Source: Cotesia glomerata (Eukaryota; Arthropoda; Insecta; Hymenoptera; Braconidae). From it: 64,000 bases of DNA. The number at the start of each line of letters is the position of its first letter. Positions within the stretch are counted from its first letter, which is position 1. The translations under genes were made by a program, and so were the position numbers. This document shows, in pieces, positions 48,801 to 55,645 of the stretch. The stretch covers positions 21,045,904 to 21,109,903 of the forward strand of contig NC_058163.1 in the NCBI RefSeq assembly GCF_020080835.1, given 5' to 3'. Below the pieces are notes generated by a model that saw nothing but the letters and a program-made list of their open reading frames with translations, was not told the DNA's origin and ran no database searches.

Positions 48801-51800
48801 TTAGAATTCGTTCTTGTACAGTAAAAAGTGGTTTGATAGAGTTTTTATACGCACCACCCCACGCTATAATACCGTAGTTGATGACGCTTTCAAATAACGA
48901 ATGGTATAGCATTTTCAGTACTCTACGTTCCATAAAAAGACTCAGTTTATATACAAGAAATTGAAAAAATTTAATTTTTTTAACGGTCTCCTGAATATGT
49001 ATATCCCATTTCAAACAACTATCAATATAAATTCCTAAATATTTACAGCTATCAACTTTTCTTGATAGACCCAATCAAATGACCCAAAATTAATTTTTTA
49101 AAAAATAATTTAAAGGAATTTTCTTTATAAATTTTATTAAAATTAAAAAAATTTTTATTAAAAAAAATTAAAACTTGAAATGTTAAAAAATTTTATTTAA
49201 ACAGAAGAAATATTAATAAAAAAATAAAAATCAAATTTTTTAATTGAAATACCAAAAAAAAGATCTAAAATTTTTTGAAAATTATAAATTAAATAAAATA
49301 ATTTTCAAAACTACAAAATTAAATCGCCTTAAAAAAAAATAGTTATTCTTAACATTAATCAAATTCCATTAAAAAAACAAACAGAGATTTATTAAAAACC
49401 TGACTCCAAAAAACCTCCAAAAAATAGTCCAAAACAAATTAGCTTACTCAGCCAAAAAACCGGGCAAAAATAGAGATTTAGGTAAACGCTGAGTATCAAA
49501 ATAAAAAAAAAAAATAAGAAGCTAAGTGGAGAGACCGGTTCGAGTTTACGCACGAAAAGATTATTGCGTCTAGTCATTGGTCTTCCAGTATTATGAGGAA
49601 TGCTGAGGAGTGAAAGTGATCTCAAAAATGTCTTAGTAGCTTCGATTGCATGTATGTGCACGCGGGCATAGTACACATGAGTAATTGCATGTATATAACA
49701 TCACAGTTTTCTCAGCCATACAACTTTACACCCTCAATGTTGCTTTAAGTTAAATATCTATCTGTCTATGTACGCTTAGCATTAGTACTACATACGGCTT
49801 AACGTCAACACATAGCGCATAGTATTATATATATAGTATAGAACTAATGTGCATTTAATGCCGCGATGTAAGATGTGAACAGGACCGATAGCATACACAG
49901 CCTAACCCGACTCATTGAATAATAGACGTTTTGCAACTCCGAGTAAAAATGTTTGGACAGGTGGATTTTGTAATGCAGCCTCTACTTGGGTCACAAGGAC
50001 GAATACATTCCTCCAGCATTCTAGATATTTTTATTATCTATTTTATAATCCTATTTTTATTGAATCCTTTGATTTTTTATTTAGTTATTTTTTTATTATA
50101 TTATTTGACCGATTATTTCCCTGCGACTCGGGAGTTTTGAAATCAATGTGACATTCTCGAAGCTTTATTACTCATTAGTTCGTTTAAGCTATCTCACTTG
50201 CTATTTATAGGTGTTTAGATAATGCTAAAGACACTAGTTGTCTTTTGTTTGTTGCAATTGCTAGCAAAGTCATTTTTATCCTCAAAAAGGGGATAATAAT
50301 GTTTTGTTTGTTTGTTTTTTTTTTTTTTTTTTTTTAATGATTCTTGGGAAAGGTCGGCTGTCATATGAGTAATTCATTATTACCGTGATTAGTTTTTTTT
50401 TTCAAATGTAACAGAAGTCTTTAGGTAATTAATATATATCCTTATTGAAAAAAAAGATTTAAAACGATTGAACCCATGCAAAATGCATATTTATATATTT
50501 CGGCTGCCCAATTTCAAAACACAGTAACTGACAATTTTAAGATTTTTAAAAATTTTTCTTATTAAAAAAAAGTTTGCACGCCTAATCGATAAAAAATTGG
50601 ATTTATAAATAGAAAATACTTGAATATAAATATTTTTAAGAAAAAATACTTTAAATTAAGGTCTAAAAGTTATAAGAAATGCAGCAATACTAAAAAAAAA
50701 TTGGCTATAAAAATTTTGCAGTTACTGTGTTTTAAAATTGGGCAGCCGATTTGTCAAGTTGAATCTTTTTTAACCGCTTTGAGTCGTTTCGAATCTTTTC
50801 AAATCTCTTTTTCTAATCAGGGTATTGAATTTGTTTTGCTTCAAAAATTTTTTTGCCTTAAATTCTGAATTCTTGATTGGAGATATCTTTTTTATCTTTG
50901 ATTGACAAAGTAAATTTTTCAACGATTTTTGGTTGGAAAACAAACAAAAATTTAAGAATTAACTAATTAATTAAGTGTTGAAGCTTTTAATGTTAATAAA
51001 AATTTTATGTCCACCGAAAATTATTCATAAAATAATGTATCGACATAAGTTTATCAATTAAATAAAAAAAAATCCAAAAGTCAATTTTTAAAAATTTTTC
51101 CGCGTCAAAAAATTGAAATTTTTTAAAATTATTATATGATTCTTAAAAAAAAATAATAAATATAATTTCTAGAGATATAAGTATCGTGGAACTGTGAAAC
51201 TAAAAAATAAATAAACAAAAAACCCACCAAATAGAATTTATTTCTGTAAATTGACCTTCCACTACGCCCCTAAGGTATATAAACAGTCAATAAATCATTT
51301 TTACATCACATTACACATTATATTCATTATAAATTTACATGTAAGCCTCTCAAAAATAATTCGAGTACCGACAGACGATCAATAACAATAAAATAAAGTG
51401 ACATTATAAAAAATTGATTAATTTCGCACCAACTATATAATTAAATAAAAATACTCGCGAGAATTAATCCAACCAATTGATAAATAATTCATGACTGATT
51501 TTTAAAAGTTACGCTTAATAATTTCATTTTTTATAAAATTTAAAAAACATGCTCGAAAAATTCCAAATTTTTACAATTTTTCTTCCAAAAATTCACTAAT
51601 TTTGACAATTTTTCTTTTAAAAATTCACTAATTTTATTTCAAAAAATTATTTTTCCTTTCAAGGCGAAAAAATTCGAAATTTTTCTTCAATAAATTAATT
51701 AAAATTTCTAAAAAAAAAATTCTTTGCAACGTCTAACAAGAATTGATTTGTAAAAAAAATTAACATTATGGTTAACCACAAGCATGACTCCTGACCATCA

Positions 51801-54759
51801 AATTAACTTAATGATTCTCAAGACCATTATCATCAGCCCGATAATTTTCTAATACTCAATAAAATCAGCAATTCAATAAAATCCAATAAAAGCGACAGAA
51901 AGTAGCCTTTAGCAAAGAAAATGACAATACTAAAACTCAAGTAGCAGCAGCTAAGCTCTTATTAATTTCTATTTCAATATTATATTATATTGTGTGACTT
52001 ATCCAAACAAAGTGAGCAAGTCATCGGGCAAGCACTGTGACGGCTTAGAACCAAACCGGAATTCCTCTTAACTTATCCATCTGGTTTTTTTGTTTGTTTA
52101 ATATAACTACTCAATCTCCAGTTCGTCATTGTGTAAATCGAGTTGAGTGTCGATACTTTATTTAATATTGAGTTATTAAAAGTATTATTCCACTTATTAT
52201 TATTCTTGTTATTATAAATCATCATTATAATAGTCAATTTCCATTTGAATTTTATTTTATTTTTTTTTTTTTAAATTAAGAACCTATTAAATTATCTTCA
52301 AATTTAATTTCAATTATTATTTTATTTTTAATAAAAAAAATTTCATTTTATTTTTTAATAAAAAAAAGATGCAATTGTACATGTGCTTAAAAATAGTAAA
52401 TTTTAATAATAATTAAATATAAAATTACTAAAATTTAACTTACATATTAATGAAAAAAATTCATAAAAATTAATAATAAAATTTAATCAATTAATATTTT
52501 TTTTTTCAAAAATTTCTCAGTAAATTTATTTAAAAAAAAAAATAAATACTTTGTTTTACGATTATTCTGGTTTTCTCGGCCGATTTATTACCTCAATTAC
52601 GTCATATATATATAACTAACCGGCATTCAAAAAGTTGATCAGTACATTATTACGACATACACTTGTGTCTCACTGCTTTCCCTCAGTCTTGTCTCTTGAT
52701 CATCAGCTCTTTAACTTAACTTATATATGTATATACTTCTTAAAGGCCCGAGGATCTGTATTTCTCAAAGAATAGGTCAAGGCTGCAATCCTTCGTAAGG
52801 AAACTGCATTTTTTCTGGCAATTTAATGAATTTTTGCGATCAAATCTAAACTTAGAAATTCAGCAGAACAAAATTTAGATTTTTTTTTAAATTTATAGTT
52901 TTCATTTATTATTAATTTAAAAGAAGTAATAGATTAAAAACAACAAAATGAGCATCTATTTGAACGAGGATAATGCATTAGTCGGACGTTATCTGTCTAT
53001 TAATCAACATGTGCGTAAAACTAAGCTTGGTACTCTGAACACGTGTCACGGTTTATGAGCACAGTATAAAAAGATGCTACCGAGAGGTGTATGTGCGATA
53101 TATTCACATTCACCGTTTGGAATAACTTTAATGGCCCGTCATTAGAAGATTTACTGAGTTAATTCATCTTGCTTAATTTTATTAACTATCATTTATATCT
53201 TGTAATTGTGATAATTCTTGTATATTTCTATTATTTATTGTTTTATCTTGTGGCTCTATTGGAATGTTCATTTTTTTATTAGTTTGTAATGATTTTTAGA
53301 GTTGCGAAAAATTTAATGTAAAAAGTAGAATTTTAAGAATTTAAATTGCGGTTTTAAATTTAAAAAAATTAGGAATTTATTTTTACTTTGATAATTTAAA
53401 AATTAAAAAGATAATTTTAATTTAATAATTTATTTTGTATTGTAAAATTTTTTGCCGATAAAATACTATTGGATGAAAAAGGGAATATAGGTGTAGTTCA
53501 TAGGACGCCGCTAGGTGGCGCAGGAAATAAAAATCTTCTCGCTTGAAGAAACTTTGCCTAGAGCTAATAATAATTAAATTCGAATTTTTTATTGATTTTT
53601 AATATTTAATTCTTTTAAGAAAACTTTTTTCTAAAAAAATTAAAAATTATATTTTAAAAAATAAGTATTCGAAATTAATTATAATAATTATAGTCCGCAA
53701 AATCAGTAATTTTTAATTACAAAAAATAGTTTTTCAAAAATTATTAATGTTGAGAGGAAAAATTAATTTTTAATAATTATTTTATTTTATTAAAAAAAAT
53801 TAGAGTAGGTACCGTTTGTGGCCACTGTACCGTTTGTGGCCATTTATTGTTCAAATAAACGATAGAAATAAATTTATATTAATAAACCATTACAAACTCA
53901 ATTTTTTTTAATATAAATTTTTTAAAACTCAACAAAAATATGGTTATAATATTGTAATTTTTTATAAATTAATTCAAATTAATTAATTTATAAAATAATT
54001 ACACAGTAAAAAATTTTGTGTTAAAAATTTTTGTGTTAAATATTTAACACTTTTATGTGTAAATTTAACATTCATTGTGTTAAATTAACATAGAAAAGTG
54101 TTAAATTAACACAAAAAAGTGTTAAATATTTAACATAAAAATTTTTTGACGCATTGACGTAAAATTTTTTACTGTGTAGTTAATTAATTTCAGAAATTAA
54201 TTAATTTTTAGAATAATTAGTTAATTAATTTCAGAAATTAATTAATTTTTACAATAATTAGTTAATTAATTTCAGAAATTAATTAATTTATAGAATAATT
54301 AGTTAGTTAATTTAAAAATTAATTAATTTATAAAATAATTAGTTAATTGATTTCAAAATTAATTTAAATGTTAACTGGCCAAAAACGGTACTTCTACCCT
54401 ATTTGGAAGAATTATTGATGCATTCTAAAATCTAGTTGATAATAATTGACAATTATTTACAGCAATAAATTGAGCTTTTCTTTTAATTATTTCATCTTAT
54501 CGAATTTTAATATTAAATTTCCATCAAAATAAATTATTAATAATAATTTAAAAAAAAAAAAAAAAAAAGACTTACCGTGTCTAAGTTTTCCTTTTTTCGA
54601 AATGAAGACATTCATAGGTCGAGGAACTCGTTCTGCGCACATCGGCTCGCCTTCTCTATTGGGCCTGATACCAAAGAGCGCATTTCTTCCTACTTTCATG
54701 TACTGTCTGCCCATTTTTTTGGGGGATCCGACCCCGAACAAGGACGTGATGAATTTCAT
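20551..54759 (-). CDS. Class B scavenger receptor (CD36 family), gene
   Basis: Nine coding exons on the minus strand join in frame to 576 residues. The protein has a 62-residue basic N-terminal cytoplasmic segment, a first transmembrane helix (~64-83), a large ectodomain and a second helix (~495-518), followed by a 58-residue C-terminal tail. CD36 family marks are NVTN at 121-124, EKPKLQEVGPFVYRE at 133-147, six ectodomain cysteines (EPCNS, DLCRV, ECFCPDDPTSC, SPCQY) matching the usual three disulfides, and the PHF motif (VYLSFPHF). Members bind lipids, lipoproteins, carotenoids or apoptotic cells at the plasma membrane or lysosome. The ligand here cannot be inferred. The N-terminal cytoplasmic extension is much longer than the few residues usual in CD36. 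I chose ATG 54757-54759 because the open frame upstream contains no other ATG. Introns: 20.2 kb after exon 1 and 7.6 kb after exon 3. Confidence 0.93.
20983..22513 (-). other. Scavenger receptor intron 8
   Basis: AT-rich. A direct AT-rich duplication (AAATAAACTAATTTATTT phrases near 21400 and 21480) and a non-LTR retrotransposon fragment at 21630-22120 are the only recognisable contents. Confidence 0.6.
21630..22120 (+). pseudogene. Non-LTR retrotransposon fragment (ORF2 C-terminus)
   Basis: The plus-strand reading YNYWKDDKKRGKDKEQWARI followed by RCRNIGRAYKKEYAEWTCRLC and, after a stop at 21779, NMETLIHLIKC gives the Arg-rich stretch and C-x2-C...H-x4-C knuckle found at the end of LINE ORF2 proteins of the R1/Jockey type (EWTCRLCE..ETL.H...C). 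Downstream Glu/Lys-rich readings (EEEIEREIYAML, EAEKVEEESAEVEQ) are interrupted by stops at 21818 and 21943. It is a dead fragment in the opposite orientation to the host gene. Confidence 0.5.
22514..22632 (-). CDS. Scavenger receptor, coding exon 8
   Basis: The acceptor is TTTTTTAG|GCGCACC and the donor CAACCT|GTAAGT. Residues 394-433: the APVYLSFPHFYKAD motif followed by QKLTDAVIGLKPVPELHETY, the standard C-terminal half of the CD36 fold. Confidence 0.94.
22961..23215 (-). CDS. Scavenger receptor, coding exon 7
   Basis: The acceptor is TCTGCAG|GGTCAT and the donor CAATACA|GTGAGT. Residues 309-394: SFFPPRDSTGADVVHVWDKD, LCRVLPLQY, then ECFCPDDPTSCPLKG and ISPCQY. It contributes five of the six ectodomain cysteines. 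Confidence 0.94.
23280..23437. repeat. Member of the ~190-bp 'CTTTTTTGTAGA' repeat family
   Basis: Shows the family pattern: TTCTGGTTCAAATATTGAAAA, ATATGAAAAAATTACATCAG, ACCTTTTTTACAGAGAAAAT, TTCCTATAAAAAAGGTC, then a C/A-rich TCTCGCTATTTT...CCAAAATTTGAATTT. Other members are at 24595, 34555, 37020, 38411 and 46780. Confidence 0.6.
23438..24333. mobile_element. 0.9-kb element with AGGGGCATTCCAT ends
   Basis: Starts AGGGGCATTCCATAGCG and ends CGCATGGAATGCCCCT. The internal sequence has no ORF. A partial element beginning CACTGATAGAAGGATTTAGTA at 23640 appears to have inserted inside it; I cannot see that insert's right end. It lies in intron 6 of the scavenger receptor. Confidence 0.65.
24359..24587. 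mobile_element. Foldback MITE, TA|CACTGATAGAAGG type
   Basis: Ends CACTGATAGAAGGATTTCTT / AAGAAATCCTTCTATCTGTG flanked by TA on each side. Internally it consists almost entirely of the word TTTCTTAGTATTTAAGAAAT and its reverse complement, so the whole element can fold into one hairpin or several alternative ones. Confidence 0.8.
24595..24955. repeat. Two units of the ~190-bp repeat family
   Basis: Two consecutive units (24595-24785 and 24790-24955) with ATTCTGGACCAAATATTGGAA, GACTTTTTTTTATAGAAGAT, TCTTCATCAATTTTG and TTTGAATTTAAAGTCCAAAA. They are interrupted on the left by the MITE at 24359-24587. They lie immediately before exon 6. Confidence 0.6.
24971..25115 (-). CDS. Scavenger receptor, coding exon 6
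   Basis: The acceptor is CTTGCAG|AGAAATG and the donor TCAGAAG|GTAATT (phase 1). Residues 261-309: RNGTLDEVSTIYTGHTDMKQ, then LDRLPYWEDEPCNSITASEG, holding the first ectodomain cysteine. The pattern STIYTG-D follows the family consensus. Confidence 0.94.
25380..25583 (-). CDS. Scavenger receptor, coding exon 5
   Basis: The acceptor is AAACAG|ACATTG and the donor TTGCC|GTAAGT. Residues 193-260 include FVPVTAQQLVFGYDDPLVS, the conserved region before the ligand-binding cavity. Confidence 0.94.
25818..25956 (-). CDS. Scavenger receptor, coding exon 4
   Basis: The acceptor is TTACAG|AGAAGAC and the donor CTTCTC|GTAAGT. Residues 146-192: EDMEKVNIVFHNNGTVSYQH, then KKILNFVPELS...VPNIPLL. The N-G-T-V-S-Y-Q phrase is the classic position of an N-glycan and a beta strand in CD36 proteins. 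Confidence 0.95.
26020..26640. repeat. Tandem repeat, ~3.3 units of ~195 bp
   Basis: Each unit carries AATTCAATTATTTTATTGAA, AATTAATTCAATTAAAATTAGG, GAAACAGGAAATAAAAACAT and TTATTAGCATAAAAAATTAA in the same order. Units start near 26020, 26225 and 26440. Confidence 0.75.
29218..29682. repeat. Direct duplication, copy 1
   Basis: Matches 30389-30860 along its length: AATGCAAGAAAAATTTATTT, AATTCTAGTTTATTTTTAT, CAAAAAAATTGACATGTAGAAAT-like phrases, and the close at ATATAACAATTAA. The TTAA element at 29683 sits exactly at the junction of the two copies. Confidence 0.7.
29683..30388. mobile_element. 706-bp TTAA-flanked element
   Basis: Ends GGGGTTACATGTGTTTC / GAAACCCATGTAACCCC between TTAA on both sides (29679-29682, 30389-30392). 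This is the piggyBac-type target signature, with G4/C4 ends. No ORF of significance. It lies in scavenger receptor intron 3. Confidence 0.75.
30389..30860. repeat. Direct duplication, copy 2
   Basis: Second copy of the AT-rich block at 29218-29682. It ends ATAATAATTAATAGGTTAT, where copy 1 ends ATAACAATTAA. Confidence 0.7.
32172..33485. repeat. Dispersed repeat family, copy A
   Basis: Begins GCCATTCGGCATCCGAAATAG, then AACGAATGCAAAAGTAAAATTTC and GAGAGTAGGTAATTTTTAG. This is followed by two or three internal copies of TTAAAGCTTATTTA...AAGCTTTCAGATGCAATTTACAGAAATTTAATAGG and an end near GAGGACCAATGCAATAG. It matches 45645-46800 in order and orientation. It contains the MITE at 32625-32846. 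Confidence 0.7.
32625..32846. mobile_element. Foldback MITE, TA|CACTGAAAAAAAAATT type
   Basis: Ends CACTGAAAAAAAAATTAACTT / AAATTTTTTTTTCTGTG with TA on the left (32623-32624) and right (32847-32848). The interior is made of AAGAAAAATTTCTTGATTCAAG-like words in both orientations. It is inserted in the repeat copy at 32172-33485. Confidence 0.8.
33516..33676 (-). CDS. Scavenger receptor, coding exon 3
   Basis: The acceptor is TTACAG|CAATTA and the donor TATAG|GTAAG (phase 2). Residues 93-146 include LRLWNGSLSFQYWQKP, a predicted N-glycosylation site at Asn98, and the family signature FNVTNADTF...EKPKLQEVGPFVYR. Confidence 0.95.
33677..34237 (-). other. Scavenger receptor intron 2
   Basis: 561 bp of AT-rich sequence between well-defined splice sites. 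It has no repeat or gene that I recognise. Confidence 0.7.
34238..34329 (-). CDS. Scavenger receptor, coding exon 2
   Basis: The acceptor is CTTACAG|GTAGAA and the donor AGA|GTAAGT. It encodes residues 62-92, the first transmembrane helix (AAILFGLLALAIGIILSS) followed by the IPWVDYVILR linker typical of CD36 proteins. Confidence 0.92.
34555..34727. repeat. ~190-bp repeat family member, split by a MITE
   Basis: Carries ATGGATAAGAAATTAAATCC, CAAAAAAAGTCTCATC and GCCACAAAAAATACTATAAA, matching units near 24800 and 46850. The unit resumes after the MITE at about 35660 (AACTTTAGCTTCTTAACTTT). Confidence 0.55.
35010..35400. mobile_element. 391-bp element with 9-bp TSD and a tRNA-like core
   Basis: TIRs GGTTCGCAACAATTGATCCC at the left and GGGATCAATTGTCGCGGAACC at the right, extending to about 34 bp. 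They are flanked by an identical 9-mer TTTTATATT (35001-35009, 35401-35409). A 9-bp duplication is typical of Mutator-like and some other DNA transposons. The interior holds the tRNA-like sequence at 35178-35249. No ORF. Confidence 0.8.
35178..35249 (+). tRNA. tRNA-like sequence (pseudo-tRNA or tRNA-derived)
   Basis: Internal RNA polymerase III boxes are intact: box A TAGCTTAACTGG and box B GGTTCGAGTCC. The T arm CCGGG-TTCGAGT-CCCGG is perfect, the acceptor TCTCGGA pairs with TCCGGGC except for the end pair and one wobble, and the anticodon stem TTTGG/CCGAA pairs. The anticodon loop reads TGCGTAA, so the nominal anticodon would be CGT (Thr). Position 33 is G instead of the invariant T, which argues against a working tRNA. 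The flanking GGACAG and CTGTCC also pair. It lies inside a transposable element. Confidence 0.5.
37020..37268. repeat. ~190-bp repeat family member
   Basis: Carries AATTCTGGCTTAAAATTTGGAG, CATAAGAGAACTTTTTTGTC, AAAGTCCTTACAAATTTTTAATATCTCGCATCC and AATTTAAACTCCAAAAAAATT. It is continuous with the units at 38411-39150 once the TTAA element at 37273-38406 is removed. Confidence 0.65.
37273..38406. mobile_element. 1.1-kb TTAA-flanked element
   Basis: Ends GGTATTACCCTCGCGAC / GGCGAGGGTAATACC between TTAA (37269-37272 and 38407-38410). It interrupts the tandem repeat array. Its GC-richer interior (GCGCATGCGCGTCTCATACT near 37970) has no ORF above 63 codons. It is a piggyBac-type non-autonomous element by target site only. 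Confidence 0.75.
38411..39150. repeat. Tandem array, ~4 units of ~190 bp
   Basis: Units near 38411, 38585, 38780 and 38965, each with AAAGTTTAAATTTCAATTTCTGGCT, CATAAGAGACCTTTTTTGTAGA, TTCAATAAAGTCCTTA, ATCTCGCATCC and AAACTCCAAAAAAATTTT. This is the densest occurrence of the family in the window. Confidence 0.8.
39809..39844. repeat. (TA)n microsatellite
   Basis: About 18 uninterrupted TA units in scavenger receptor intron 1. Confidence 0.95.
40550..41210. repeat. AT-rich tandem repeat, ~3.7 units of ~180 bp
   Basis: Each unit reads TTAAACTATAATTTTTATAG, TTTATAATTATT, TTATTATTAAAATTTGATTTTATAAATTTATTA and TTTTTTTAGAAACTTAAAAAATTATTATTATC. Units start near 40550, 40725, 40885 and 41055. Confidence 0.75.
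41995..42070 (+). repeat. LINE 3' end with (AAAT)n tail
   Basis: GTATCCGTGATGGCCGCAAG, then CTAGACTCCATGGCCAAATAAC, followed by seven AAAT units. A short non-AT-rich tail ending in a simple A-rich microsatellite is the usual trace of a 5'-truncated non-LTR retrotransposon. The family is not identified. Confidence 0.5.
42890..44300. repeat. Array of ~4 palindromic units
   Basis: Each unit is a palindrome of about 240 bp: ATATAAGCTCATCCCGACATTACACTC, GACCTTTCATTTGAGTACCC, ATCAATTTTTCATATAT, an AT core (for example 43130, 43415, 43850-43940 and 44150), then the reverse complement GCATGTGGGTACTCAAATGAAAGCTC and GATGAGTGTAACATCG. Flanks carry TTAAGAAAGTACAGTGCAATTT. One core has expanded with TATTATTATAATATTA words. 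The same unit occurs at 14585-14932/16729-16870. Confidence 0.8.
45640..46800. repeat. Dispersed repeat family, copy B
   Basis: Same family and orientation as 32172-33485: GACCATTCGGCAGCCGAAATAG, AAACGAATGCAAAAGTAAAATTTC, GAAAGTAGGTAATTTTTGG, AAGCTTTCAAATGCAATTTACAGAAATT, TTTGAATTGCTCTCATTTCTAAACTAATCGAC. It contains the MITE at 46013-46538. Confidence 0.7.
46013..46538. mobile_element. Foldback MITE, TA|CACGGAGAGAAA type
   Basis: Ends CACGGAGAGAAAAATATGG / TATAAATTTCTCTCCGTG, TA on both sides (46011-46012, 46539-46540). The interior is more than fifteen copies of GGAACCATTCCTATAATATTATA in both orientations. Confidence 0.85.
46801..46995. repeat. ~190-bp repeat family member
   Basis: Carries TTTGTGGCTAAAATATTGAAGA, TAAGAGATCTTTTTCACAGA, TTCTACAAAAAAGGTCCATC and CTTTGATCCTTGAGCCAAAA, matching the unit near 24800-24955. 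Confidence 0.55.
48238..49074 (-). pseudogene. LINE reverse transcriptase C-terminus, interrupted
   Basis: The minus strand at 49074-48760 reads KYLGIYIDSCLKWDIHIQET, MERRVLKMLYHSLFESVINYGIIAWGGA and VQERILKKI. These are the thumb/C-terminal motifs of Jockey/CR1-type LINE reverse transcriptases (YLG-I-D-L-W, Y..L..S...YG...WG). A second block at 48430-48240 reads EGRSRYKIIQGPKITKTKFQ, then YTAIKYFNKLPNEIKN and IKIWLTSSQK, the usual ORF2 end. Between them is a foreign plus-strand segment ending in (AAATA)n, so the copy was split by a later insertion. Confidence 0.7.
48440..48714 (+). repeat. Second retroelement tail inserted in the LINE
   Basis: Plus-oriented sequence ending CCTGTTAATGGCCTAGGCTG TTGGGTTTGTTTATTG and then six AAATA units (48683-48714), the look of a non-LTR 3' end. 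It lies between the two coding blocks of the minus-strand LINE. The left limit is uncertain. Confidence 0.45.
50501..50748. mobile_element. 248-bp MITE with 30-bp TIRs
   Basis: CGGCTGCCCAATTTCAAAAC at 50501 and its reverse complement ending GGGCAGCCG at 50748. The TIRs match over 30 bp with a single difference and continue ACACAGTAACTG / CAGTTACTGTGT. No ORF, and a target duplication is not obvious. Confidence 0.8.
51285..51760. repeat. Inverted duplication, arm A
   Basis: Reverse complement of 58806-59232 with small indels. Landmarks are ATTACACATTATATTCATT, GTAAGCCTCTCAAAAATAATT, ACGATCAATAACAATAAAATA, AATTTCGCACCAACTATATAA, ACTCGCGAGAATTAATCCAA and TTCTTTGCAACGTCTAACAAG. It lies inside scavenger receptor intron 1. 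Confidence 0.85.
51761..53800. other. Intron 1 DNA without recognised features
   Basis: Higher-complexity patches at 51890-52150, 52600-52800 and 52950-53150 alternate with A/T runs. No ORF, element or RNA is supported. Between the inverted duplication and exon 1 these patches are candidate regulatory DNA by position only. Confidence 0.4.
54002..54176. mobile_element. Foldback MITE, TA|CACAGTAAAAAATTTT type
   Basis: Ends CACAGTAAAAAATTTTGTG / TAAAATTTTTTACTGTG with T/A on the left and TA on the right. The interior repeats GTGTTAAATTTAACAC words in both orientations. Confidence 0.8.
54178..54360. repeat. AT-rich tandem repeat, ~56-bp unit
   Basis: About three units of TAGTTAATTAATTTCAGAAA TTAATTAATTTTTAGAATAAT, each itself palindromic around TTTCAGAAA. 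Confidence 0.75.
54576..54759 (-). CDS. Scavenger receptor, coding exon 1
   Basis: MKFITSLFGVGSPKKMGRQY is the likely start. The exon ends CTTAGACACG|GTAAGT (phase 1). It encodes the basic N-terminal cytoplasmic segment, residues 1-62, which has no membrane segment. The frame stays open 21 bases upstream of the ATG, so a longer start through an upstream spliced exon is not excluded. Confidence 0.85.
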
Positions 54760-55645
54760 TTTTATATAAATCCTCAGCAAATTCGATAAAAATACACAAT
54801 ACTTATAAAATTATCTCTTTCACCCGCGAAATCACTTGGAAATTTTCAAGTCCGCTTTATTGGGCGATTAATTTATTTATATTAATGGAATTTTTGGGTT
54901 GTTGTAGAAATTACGAGTAACACTGGTCAATTGCATCTTTCACGTCACCTCACCCAACATTGTTTTCTGCAACTGGTATTCCACATTTAAATTTTTTCTC
55001 AAAAAATTAAATCGATAATTCCTCAGTGCAAAAATTCATGTGTAAGTAAAATTATTTTTCACTTTACGTATCACAGATGCATTTATTTACTTTTTGCAAT
55101 AAATCGTGCAAAGCGCTCCGCTTCAAATCTGTAAAAAAAATTTTTTTTATTAATTTTTATAAGAATTTACAAAAAAATCTTTAAATTTCTTGTCTCAAAT
55201 TAAAAAAAATTATAATTAAGAAAAATAACAAAATAAAAATTAAAAAATTTTTATTACAGCGCTTTCTGTCACAAAGACAAAAAGAAAAATGTTGATATAA
55301 AATAATATGTGTTAGTTGATTAGCAGGAAAATTTATAACTGCGAGAAACACTTCTCAGTAGTTACTTTTTATGCAGTCAGACATGAGAGACCAAGTAATT
55401 AAACGTTTAAGAAAATATCATACTCAGTATAATGAATAATGAAATTTTTCAATTAAAAAAATTCTAATTTCAAATTATTCCTTTTTTGCATTATATATAT
55501 TTTTACAATAAATTTTTAATCAGAAAATAAAAAAAAAAATTTTCTAGTCAAATATTTATTAAAGTCAATGAAAATGAATTTTTCTGCTCTGATACCCGGA
55601 AAAGTAGAGCGTAAAAATAAGCCATTAGTAAAAATATCGCAAAAA

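Larger units (their letters stand above)
53801..54401. mobile_element. 0.6-kb MITE with GGTACCGTTTGTGGCCA ends
   Basis: TAGAGTAGGTACCGTTTGTG at the left (with GTACCGTTTGTGGCCA repeated once) and TGGCCAAAAACGGTACTTCT ACCCTA at the right form imperfect terminal inverted repeats. It contains a nested MITE (54002-54176) and an AT-rich tandem repeat (54178-54360). It lies 170 bp downstream (in gene direction) of exon 1. Confidence 0.65.
34330..54575 (-). other. Scavenger receptor intron 1 (20.2 kb)
   Basis: Largely repeats and mobile elements, listed separately. No other host gene is supported inside it. The unassigned stretches 35780-37020, 39160-40400, 41210-41990, 44300-45640, 46995-47900, 49075-50500 and 50750-51285 are AT-rich. 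They have occasional higher-complexity patches (for example 39850-40380, 45250-45520 and 49670-49990) but no ORF, RNA or element I can support. Confidence 0.55.

Noticed and set aside
49392..49676. 94-codon minus-strand frame
   Set aside because: The C-terminal half is Phe/Leu run sequence from A-rich DNA. No recognisable domain or partner exon.
50620..50868. 82-codon plus-strand frame
   Set aside because: It crosses the right TIR of the MITE at 50501-50748, so it cannot be a host gene.
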